From NCBI GenBank assembly GCA_038363925.1, contig JAQQWL010000011.1, forward strand, positions 310,001 to 374,000: a DNA stretch of 64,000 bases. Reading direction: 5' to 3'. The notes under the pieces are model-generated. The model saw only the letters and a list, made by a program, of their open reading frames with translations. It was not told the origin of the DNA and did not search any database. Positions 36,631 through 46,409 of the stretch are shown piece by piece (position 1 is the first letter of the stretch; each line of letters starts with the position of its first letter). A program made the position numbers and the translations under genes. Origin of the DNA: Apiospora phragmitis (lineage: Eukaryota > Ascomycota > Sordariomycetes > Amphisphaeriales > Apiosporaceae).

Positions 36631-38488
36631 ACGTATCCCACAAGCGAATGTCTCATACAAGCGAATGTCCCACTTTTATAAATTTCCTTATAGCCTCAAC
36701 CTTTTTTTATATTCTTTTATGTCCGAAAATATTATAACTTTAAAAAAAAAGTAATATAATTTTAACGCTTTAAACGCTTTAAAAAGATTTAATTTTAAAC
36801 GTATAAAAGGCTGTATTAATTTATTACGTCTTATTAAAAACTTTATAATATAAACGAAATAGTTAACTTATATAATACGAAATACTTACGAATTTTTAAA
36901 AGCTTTTAAATTTTAAAAAAATACGATTATTTAATATATTATTAATTTAAATATGTAATCGTTTTTTTCCCGATTAAATAATATAAAAAATATAACGAAT
37001 CGATTACTTAGTTTATATAACGCGGGACGTGTCGGCGTTAATTAAGCCTTTAATTTTATACGATAATAATTAAACCTCTAAACACGTTTTAACCGAAAAA
37101 TCGATTATTAAAAAATCCTTTATAATAATCCCGACGCGTATCGCGTATAGTTTACCCTTATACGGAATATAATTTATAAATACGGGATCTAAAAAGAGGA
37201 TATCTATAATTTCGATAAAACCGGCTTTTTTATAAGTTAAATCTCGTTCGAAATAATCGTAACCACCTCCGATTAACGTGGAAAATTTAAGGTAATATAA
37301 TAAAAGAACCGGGAATAGGTTATAATTATTTAGGACGTCGGATTACACGGTTACGCTATTTCTCCATATATTATTTTTACCGGGAAAACGTACCTCTTTT
37401 CTTAGTATAAAAATAGCCTATTACCGAAAGACTAGGTAATCGTAATTATTAAAAATAGCTAAACTACGAATAAAAGAGGCGAGGATTAAATTCGATATTT
37501 TAATTAATATACTAAGTTTTATACGAAGGGTTATTATTATTTTTTAATTCTAGACGGCTACGAAAACTACTTATCGATAACTTTCGAATTTTATTATAAA
37601 AAAGAACTCGATTATTATATTTTATATACCTTCTTATTTATCGTATAAACTCTAACCTTTTAATATCGACTATTTTCGTATATTAAAAAAGGTGTATAGG
37701 AAAGAAATTAAATATTTTATACGGGCGTATATTATTTATATTTTAAAGGAAGACTTTTTACTAGCGTTTTTAAAAACGTTCTAAGCGATTTTTACCGTTT
37801 CGAATATACGAAAAAGCTTTTAAAAGATAGGACTCGTTTTATATAATCCAGAATATATTATTTTATAATTAAATATAAAGCTACGTATTTTAATACCTCC
37901 GGGGATATTTTTTAACCTATTTATTCTTTAAGAATTAAAAACTTTAAATAATCCGATTAAAGCTTAATCTTAAACCGAATACGTTTAAAACCGTATCGTA
38001 TAATATTAAAATAACTTTTTAACGTTTATTTTAATTAGTTTTAATTAAATCGTAAAAGTTATAACGTATATTATATACCGAGTTACTCTTTTAAAAAGTA
38101 AGAACGCGACACTTTAAAAAATAAATAAAATACTTAGCGGCGCCGCCGTATAAAAAAAACGGCTATAAAATAAAAAATCACTTCGTATATAAGCTAAAAA
38201 AAACCTATAGTTTTAAAAAGACGTTAATAAATAATTATAAAACGAATCGCGTCGAAAGAGTAATTATATAAGGACGTTTAAAACACGTTTATAACGCTAT
38301 AAAATCTACGGAGAGCCCGGGTATAATACGCGTACTTATTAGAATAATATAGAAGTATCTAGAAATAAAGATTCCGATTAATTTTAATATATTAAATATA
38401 TTATAATAAAATTAATTTATATTTTATTAAAAAAAGTGTAAAAGAATAGAATATTCGCTTATATAGGATATTCGCTTATAGGATACGT
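36631..38488 (+). mobile_element. pogo/Fot1-like DNA transposon 3 (1,858 bp)
   Basis: Inverted repeats start ACGTATCCCACAAGCGAATG and contain the direct repeat AAGCGAATGTC twice in each end. The TA duplication is at 36,629-36,630 and 38,489-38,490, and element A supplies the uninterrupted target (CGGCTATAAAT). The plus-strand transposase relic shows LDGYENYLS near 37,553, from an LDGHxSHLS-type block, followed by remnants of the LQPLDV-type segment. It differs in TIR from transposons 1 and 2, so it is a separate family. Confidence 0.75.
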
Positions 38489-39869
38489 TATAAATATATA
38501 TTTAACCGATAAACGGTTTATAAATAATTATATAAAAAGAAATAAACTAGCCTACGGTAGTAAATTACCGTATAATAGCCGACTATTAAGACAGGATAGA
38601 AATTAGCGATTTACGAACACGTTTTAACTTAAGTTATCGTATAAGAACCGGTAGTTTAAATAAAGAACCTATCGAATTTATTATAAATAAAGTTATTAAT
38701 TAATAAACTACTTAATTAAAAAACGAACTCGTATAATAACCTAATACTTTTAAACGTGTAATAATATTAAATAAGAACTCTTTACTTAAAACGAATACGA
38801 GGATTTTATTCGAGACTAGGAAGGGAAAAAAGGAGGAGTTAAAAAACGACGAAAAGGAGTACGATTACCTTAATTTAAAAAACGTACGATAAAGTATTAC
38901 TTACTTAACGAACGTCGCGTTTTATTACCGGCTTATTAACGAGGATATTTATTTTTTAAAAGATACCGTATAAGCCGACTAATTTAATCTTAATAGCCCG
39001 TATAGCTAGACTTATTAAAAAAACTTTAAGATACCGGCGCCGCCCTGCTTTCGATAGTCGGAAAGCCTTAAGTAGAGGCCTACGTACGAGAGAACCTAGA
39101 TATACGAATTAATTAAATCTCGAGGAGCGCTAAGATTAAGTTTAAAAGCTTAAAACTTATCTCGTTAATTAAAATAATTAATATACGAAACCGATTAAAA
39201 ATAATTAAGTATTATATTTTAAATATTATAACCCCTTTTTATTTTTATTATATAACGCCGACTAGTTTAAAACGTATTATAATAATATTTTTAATTTTAT
39301 TATATAAAAAGGCGACGTAATATTACTTATAATTAAGAAATAAAGACACCCGTTTTTTAATACCGGCCGTATAAAAACGACGTTATATTTTATTAAAAGA
39401 TAGCTTTAACACTTTTATTAACGATTTAAACACCCTCGTATAGAGAAGCTTTATACTTTTTTAAAGAACGCCGGCTATAATAACGTTAACCCTGCTATTT
39501 TCGACGAGATTTAAAAGTTTTACTCTTAATATTAATCGTATAATCCGGCGTTATAAAAATTTAAATTCTCGTTATAAAACGATTACGATTTTAATTACGA
39601 GATTATTATAAACGTTATTTATATTAACGAATAAAACGTACTTTACGTAATTGATTCGAGTACGTTTTTTTAAACGATTATATTCCTATATTTGTTTAAT
39701 ATATAAAATATTTAAAATACACTTTATAAGTATTAAATATATATATATTAAAAACCTTTTAATTATATCTCGTATAATCCGGGCATATACTTTTAAAAAA
39801 AAATCGAAACTACGTATAAATAATAAAAATTACTTATAAATAAATACTTATTAAAGCTTATTAAATAAT

Positions 39870-41680
39870 AAATAAAGTTGAACGAGCGTATATTTCGTTA
39901 CGTATAGCTTTTAATATTTTATAAAAGGATCTCGGTTATTAAATAAATACCGAAATAATATTTTAAATAGCTATTAAAGCTTTAAATAATACGGCTAGCC
40001 CCGACGGCTTAGTACTTACCTTGCTTATATTCGGAACATACCCTCGTATCGACGGGAACTTAATACCGTTACTAGAGATCTAGGCACGAAGAGAAGCTGT
40101 ACGGAAGGCAATAAAAATACTCCGGAAGATACGTATAAATATCGATATTTACCGAGCTTTAAATACTCGGAATAGACCGGCTATCCACAATATCCTAATA
40201 CTCCCGCTCTAAAATAAAGTCCTAGTTTAGCGAAAAAGAGAAAAATAAACCGGACCATATAAGATAATAGCTATCGAAAACCGTACGATCCGGGTAACCA
40301 CCTTAAACGGCCCGAAAGCCTTTTAAATAACTTAAATTAAGCCGTATTACCGGGAAGAGGCCGGAAAACCACACGGCGAGCTAGATATATAACTAGATCC
40401 GGAACAGCCGGTAAATACCCTAGATATTAAACCGATAGCCGAGGAAATTATAATAGCTCCCGTATAACGTAGCTAAGGACGACCTAGAAAATATTTACTC
40501 CGGAATACTCTAACCGCTATATTTCTTATTTAAAAGGAATAAGAGAATTACGACTTAATAATTAATTTTTAATAAAACGATGTTATTACTTTATTTAAAT
40601 ATTTATTTTAAAAGTTTAACGCGGAGGAAATTAATAATCTCGCCGTACGAGGAGTTTTTAAATTTATTCGATTTAACCCGGGTAAGTATACCGGCCGGTA
40701 AATCTTTAAAATACGGCTCGTATAAAAAATTAAGGGTAAAACTATAAAGTTATATGAGAAATCTAGGCTCGTAATATAAAGCTATAGAGATATAAAAAAA
40801 GAGGCTATTTTAATTTAATTATCGATAATTTAAAAGATAAGTTAAAGATTTCTACTAGCTTTTAAACCGACCTTAATCCGAGACTTTAATATATAAAACG
40901 AGCTACGCGATATTATATAAGCGTATACTTAATTATATAATAAATTAAACTAACTAATTTATACACGCTTATTAATAAAGTTAAAAACTTAATATTTTAA
41001 AAGGACGCTATTTTAAATCGTATTACCCCTATATAGACTAATAAAATCGAAACTTTATTAATTTAAAATATATTATAATTATTATATATAAAATTTAAAA
41101 ATAATAGTTTTAATATATAACGTTTATTTATTATTTATTATAAACGGACCGGATATTTTCGATATTATAATAATATAAACCGACGATACGTTTAGTTTTA
41201 TTATAGCCCCCTTTTTTTATAAAAAAGGAGAAAAGTTAACATAATAACGATTTCGTATAAAGCTAAAAAGCATCTTAACTAAAAATATACTAATCGAGTT
41301 TAATAGAGGTAAGCTTTAATTAAAATTATACGATATCTTTTTTAAATAAAAGGGATAAGTTAATTAATTAAAGCTTATCGATTCGAAAATTATCGATAAA
41401 AACTAGTAATACGTCTCTTAACGAGTAAAAAGAGCATACCTAGTATTCATTTATTAATTAAAAGTAACGTACGACTTATTTATCGCCGCTTAAATATAAA
41501 CCCTAAAAGATAAAGATATTAAGAGCTTAAACGAGCGTATTAATTAATAGATTTAAAACTCGACACGCGGCTTAAGATATATCCCGCTTAACTTTTATTA
41601 TATAAAGATATATATTTTTACCGACAGCTCGTTTATAAATAACGAGGACTTAATTTCTTGATTTTATTATTATTACTACT
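39870..41680 (+). pseudogene. Copia pol relic of element C
   Basis: Integrase end: DGLVLTLLIFGTYPRIDGN-like around 39,990-40,050, then an SEVLVWREKE-like block near 40,220. Reverse transcriptase follows: the DITQAY-like remnant near 40,900 and TDDTFSF near 41,180. RNase H ends with IYIFTDSSF near 41,610. The order integrase then RT defines Copia. RIP stops are frequent, but the residues left allow confident assignment. Confidence 0.75.
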
Positions 41681-41740
41681 TTTAAACTGTTTTTTTTAAA
41701 TTATAATAAGAAGTAATATATATTAATATATAATAACTTT

Positions 41741-41837
41741 TATTATTATTATTATTAAATAATTAAAATAATTAATTAAAAAGATTTATTATTATTATTA
41801 TTATTAAATAATTAAAATAATTAGTTAAAAAGATTTA
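41741..41837 (+). repeat. Direct tandem duplication, two units of about 49 bp
   Basis: A (TTA)n run plus AATTAAAATAATTARTTAAA and AAGATTT is repeated twice in a row, just upstream of the 3' LTR region of element C. It looks like local slippage. Confidence 0.7.
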
Positions 41838-41983
41838 TTATTTACAAAAATTAATATTAAAAAGGTATAATATTATTTATACGGCTTAAATAAGCACTAA
41901 ATACCGGATTAACGTAACTTATTTATACGAAACCCTCGAGAAGAGAACAGGCTAATTTTATCGCTAAAATAAAAAACTACTAA

Positions 41984-42192
41984 TATTAAAATAACTATAA
42001 CTAAAGCTATTTATATTACTTTAAAAAAAGGTACTACGTACCTACGCGTACGAACCCCTTTTCTATTTTATTAAGAGTGGTATACAATACCCCTCGCAGC
42101 TAGCACTATAAATAGGCATGAATAACAGAATATAGCAATACAGCACCACTTGAAACCCCTACTTGTACGTACGTACGAAAGCCCATTCAACA
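41984..42192 (+). repeat. 3' LTR of Copia element C (209 bp)
   Basis: The right half (from about 42,065) is free of RIP and ends CCCATTCAACA, giving the unmutated LTR terminus. The left half is RIP-mutated. The flank CACGA does not match the bases left of the LTR at 10,860 (GTCCT), so the island as a whole is not one simple insertion. Confidence 0.85.
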
Positions 42193-42459
42193 CACGACAT
42201 GATTACGGGCATAGGTAGTAGATAACCTTGGCTGGAGAGACACAACATTATTGACCGTATTTGTTCAACTCCTAAGGAGTAGTCTCACCGGTTCTCTTGG
42301 GTTTAGCCAATATAAGCTGATTGCTAAACCGATTCAAAAGTTGGGGGGCAGGAGGTGGCGGAGTATGGCGTCCAGGCCTGCATTATCGCTCATTCGGCAG
42401 ATACTTGATTGGATGCCCGAAGTGAGAGTTTTGTGGATTTCAGCATGCAGCAGCTCCAA

Positions 42460-43696
42460 TCAAGTAATATGGAGGGCGCGGGAAGAGTTCAGCCGCTGAT
42501 TGTCTCTTTCAAGATCAGTTAAACGAAGCGCCGGGATATGCAAGCGCTTGTAACTATCGGATACATCGGCAGACGCTAGCGCTGAGGGAGACTGGACTGG
42601 ACTGGATGTATTATCGCCGTATTGGGACAGTGTCCCGCCTCCCGAGGGGCATCTGGCGTGTGAGATTCTACCTACGTATACACGAGATATCCCGCATATC
42701 GAGCCTACTGGCACGCGCTGAAGGAGACGGTGCCCTGGATACAAGCGGATGATTCTGCCACGAGCTGTTGTGGTTAGCATGCCAAGTATAATAGCGAAGT
42801 CACAGCTTAATATGCGGTTTGTTTTTCCCAGCGTCATTTTTGCGAATGGTCCAGACAGAATCTTCTTCAAGATACTAGTCCTGCTCATTTCAAAGAAGCA
42901 ATAAAGAGGTAACCTGATAGAGTCAGCATTAGAATCTCAACAAACCTTTGTACTCGCTGTCGAACGAAATCATGTCTTTGCTCCAAATCTTCAATCAGCT
43001 TATCAGATTCCTGCTCGCCCATCATCCCCTTCATTGTCACGAGCCATGACGCTTGCTTTGCCGCGTCCGTCCCTGTAGATGGCGTAGCAAGAAAAACGGC
43101 GCCGACCGTTGCCCACAGCACGTCACGATAACGACTGCCTTCTTGGGCCGCTCGAGAAATCGCCTAGTATGATTAGCTATGGCCCATCTCGGATCGTAAG
43201 TGCCTTACCTCTGCGAGTACAAGACCGCCAAAGCAGGATGCTACGAAGAGTAGGGGTCGGTCTTGAGTGTTTGGCCACGTTCTGCCTCTATTAAATCAAG
43301 GAGGTTATCGGCATGGCCCAGCAAGGTCTGGACTGGTGCATAGTAGAAAACTCTAGCGTTCCAGTCGTACGTGTAGATACGCGCCTCCGGGATCGCCGCC
43401 GAAAGCATGTCGCTGTCGCGTAGCCAGTGCACCTGCGTCCCGTTCTTGTCGAATATCCCTGTTCGAGGCGACTCGGTATCGAGGTCGTGGATCGCAATGA
43501 CGCTGATACAATCAGTCCTGTTCTCTGCAGGGTGGAAAGGACGAACTCGATCGTGGTTGTGTCGGTGGTGCCCTCTGCAGGGACGAGCCGGTGAAGGCCC
43601 AGCCGTCGCTCCGTCAGCGGCGCTGCAATCGTAATGGCTGTCAGTAGGTTTGGCACTTGCGACGTCACGAATAAGTAACATACCGCGGGGTGGCAT
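42460..43696 (-). pseudogene. NLR-type alpha/beta-hydrolase N-terminal fragment
   Basis: Exons 43696-43684, 43622-43547 and 43502-43209 are joined by introns 43623-43683 and 43503-43546 and give an esterase-like fold: GLHRLVPAEG, then DVIAIHDLDTESPRT, IYTYDWN and LLDLIEAERG. A one-base frame break near 43,250 precedes LLFVASCFGGLVLAE, the nucleophile elbow, where GxSxG has become ASCFGG. An intron (43164-43208) leads to AISRAAQEGSRYRDVLWAT and FLATPSTGTD, then to LPLYCFFEMSRTS. This is the hydrolase domain found at the N-terminus of many fungal NLR-like proteins. No NACHT/NB-ARC domain or repeats follow; the gene ends near the transposon island. Cys in place of the normal nucleophile context and the frame break suggest it is inactive. 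Confidence 0.65.
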
Positions 43697-45454
43697 AGCG
43701 GGGTCAGAGCACCTCTCCTCGAGGCTTCTGGATGGCGGCGACCGACGACCAACTTGCGAATGGGTCTGTGACAGGAAAACTGTCAAGGGAAACGTCCAAG
43801 CACGTCTTCAAGCAGGTCGAAGTGATCGGGCTTGTGCTGGAGGGCTGAAAGGAAACAGGGCTGCAGACGAGGAGGGCGGCGACGGCGACTGGTCGTATCG
43901 CAACGCCACCCTCCTTCGTCTCGGGCTGCCCTCATGCTCTGATTCGCCGTAGTACGGCACGCTGAGCGGCCAAGCCCGTAGACATGGCCAAACTCAGCAC
44001 TGTGAAGCACGAATAGCCCTCCATGTAATCCTATCAGGGAACTAGCATGTTTACCCTAGCTCCCTTGGTAGGTTACCGTCGTCAACGACGTGGGAGATAG
44101 CCTTCGCATCTCTTGGCAGTGCTAGCAGATAGCTTCATATCTGGGATCTCAACCATCTAAAGTTACGTAAAGCTGGGTTAGCAAGGTGGCAAAGCTCGCC
44201 TACGGAACCAAAATCCCAACCATTTCATGAACCTACAGAAAAAAGTGTGGCGCTATTCAAATGGTATTCAGGCGTGTTTTATGATATAGTTGTATGCATG
44301 TCGGCGGAGATAGCATTGAAAGAATTAACCAGATCTGCTCCGCGCCTTCACTTTTGCGAATACTACGGTTATTGTTCACGGCGAACAGACCACCCGTTCG
44401 TGATTGCTTAAGATACAAATTCGATCTGCGTCGAGAACTTGTGCTTCGACGCCGACCGTAGGAGACCTAACCTAACCATTGGGAGCTCGTGTTCTCCCGT
44501 TCTGTGAGAGGAAAGTGCAGCCTAGCCTTCGTCTTCAAATATGTGCTCTTTAGCGAGGGTCTGACATAGGTTATTGGCCTCTGTTATTATGGGTCTTACG
44601 AAGCATACCAATAGAGCTCCTTTCGCGACGATCCTGACCCCAGGTTTATTATGGCTGTCCAGTCAATGCTGGCCCATACAGTACCGTAGTCCGGGAATCG
44701 TCCTCTGCTCCAGTTACCAGGTTTCCGTTCAGGTGCTGCAATGTAAATAACCAGAACACTTAAGTGAACCCGGATGCGACAGTGAGATTGTGTGCCGAGA
44801 CCTTTAGAGAACTACGACCCCAGCGTATGCTTCGGCACACGCCACGCATTAAGCGCCTGATGAAATTCGGTCATCGGAAGCTGCCCTTACGGTGGGCTAC
44901 ATTATGTTTGTCAACTGAACAGTTTCCGCGGATGCTGCGCCTTTGACCCCTGCGGATCGCCGTCCGGCTGTTCCACATCCGTGTTGCAGTCGGGAACAGT
45001 GTTTGTAACACGGACAGCCTCTCCGGCTCAGTCAATAAGCGCAACGCAGGATCCAAATTCCACCGCGGACTAGAGTTGGATTTGCGGAACCTTCTAGTCA
45101 CGTGACTACCGCCGGGACACATCCCCACCAGAGAACTCTCTAGAAGCACTGTACGCGTAATGCCTATTCAGGAACATTCTCTCACTACGTGTATATAGAC
45201 TACCTTTAGAAGCCGAGTACAGCTTCACTTAGTCACTCCTTTCTAGATCAAGAGCTAGCGCCAAAATACAGGTTAACACACTGTCCTCCTTTTGCTTCAC
45301 AGTAGCAATAAATCTTACAACTAGCAATCGAGTCAATCAATAGTCCTTACTTCTGTGATACTTACTTCGACGGCTATATCGCCTCCTTCTAAACCCCCTG
45401 ATATCAACACATTGGCAATAGTTATTAGAACAGTGGGGCCTTCGTCTGTGATAA
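43697..45454. other. Long stretch without a supported gene
   Basis: Only short unsupported frames occur. A plus-strand frame at 45,355-45,540 has one hydrophobic helix (SSVIIILAIFLFY) with a basic end, but overlaps the better minus-strand candidate. Base composition is normal, so this is not RIP DNA. Nothing else recognised. Confidence 0.35.
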
Positions 45455-45730
45455 TTATACTAGCCATTTTCCTATTTTATAGGAAAGTCTCGCGGCGACA
45501 TACTGGCCGAAATACTGCTGGTCCTGAAACCACCCCTTAGGCCAGCGGCATAGCGCCATATGGATTAAATCTATAATTTCATAGAGAGCTACCATGCTAT
45601 GAGCCAGCAGTCGAGTTGGAGCAAATCCATCACCTATCCATCCCCTAGTATCCACAAAGTTAGCGAACCTACGCCACCGGGGTCGCATGTCCTTGCGTGT
45701 AGCGAACATTGTCCAGTACCTTCTATACAC
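45455..45730 (-). CDS. Hypothetical protein fragment
   Basis: The frame reads GWIGDGFAPTRLLAHSMVAL, then YEIIDLIHMALCRWPKGWF and QYFGQYVAARLSYKIGKW. The alternation of helices and the RLSYKIGKW ending recall small fungal proteins of unknown function that I know only vaguely. No reliable start is seen; the frame opens without an ATG near the RIP boundary at 45,797, so the N-terminus may be lost. It could also be a chance frame. Confidence 0.3.
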   Translation of the reverse strand: MYRRYWTMFATRKDMRPRWRRFANFVDTRGWIGDGFAPTRLLAHSMVALYEIIDLIHMALCRWPKGWFQDQQYFGQYVAARLSYKIGKWLV

Positions 45731-46409
45731 GTTACACTAAGTCCTTCTGGGCGGGCTTGTAAATACAAAGACGATGTGACGCGGTGGACCGGATTTTAAG
45801 TTAGTTTAGTTAATATTAAAATTAATAGAAGCACGATCGAAACGTTTATATTATACTGTCTCTGTTTCGTTTATACGGATAAGATAGCCACGCTTAAAAG
45901 TAGTATTTTTATAAGTATAAGAACGTTATAAATTTAATTTAAAAATGTTTATACATTTATCGCAGCTATTTATATAAATCGATATTATCGTAATATAATA
46001 AGTCTACCCTTATAACCTCGTTTTATATATAGTATTATTAGTTTCGATTTTAATAGTAATTAAGTTAATCTCGGTTTTAAGTAATATTATAATAAATAAG
46101 AACTAAACGTGAAAAGGTCGAGTTATACTTAATGATCTTTAAGATACTTAAGCACATCACTTATATTAAATTCGTTACTAGTATAAACTAGCACACGGTT
46201 ATTATCTCTTATTAATGCGGATAATAATCTTCGGGCTAAGTATCGACTTTTCTCCCCCTAATCTTAAAATAATCTTTATCGTAAATAAAACGTTCTTTAA
46301 ACGGTTCGCAGAGCTCTTAAATCGTATTTTAATATTCGGCCGTAACTTAATATTATATACTTTTTTCGCGTAGCTTTTAAAATATATTTCGTTATTTTGT
46401 TTTAATTTT

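Larger units (their letters stand above)
10985..42065. other. RIP-mutated AT-rich transposon island
   Basis: Across about 31 kb CpA and TpG are nearly absent while CpG and TpA are common. Open frames are very short, and recognisable transposon proteins are broken by TAA/TAG codons where CAA, CAG or TGG is expected. This is the pattern of repeat-induced point mutation in Pezizomycotina. The edges at both ends lie within the outermost Copia LTRs. Everything inside can be assigned to six element copies, described separately. Confidence 0.9.
24077..42192 (+). mobile_element. Copia-like element C, split by three DNA transposons
   Basis: The rest of the central LTR (to 24,092) is followed by the element's leader (24,093-24,665). 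Its body then continues in pieces: 26,586-27,420, 36,398-36,630 and 38,489-41,983, ending in the 3' LTR at 41,984-42,192. Comparison with element B shows each break is an insertion at a TA dinucleotide. Removing the insertions gives an element of about 5.4 kb, consistent with B. The central LTR appears to have lost about 25 bp next to the AAACC duplication. Confidence 0.75.

Noticed and set aside
39651..39839. 62-codon frame in Copia C
   Set aside because: Low-complexity Ile/Lys/Tyr composition within RIP DNA; the integrase region is recognised in another frame.
11068..41983. CRISPR-like or other short-spaced repeat array
   Set aside because: No regularly spaced direct repeats are seen; apparent repeats are AT-rich slippage tracts and LTRs, and the DNA is fungal.
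43503..43546. Frame break in the hydrolase fragment before DVIAIHDL
   Set aside because: A 44-bp intron (GTTCGT to TATCAG) restores IDVIAIHDL, so no mutation is needed.
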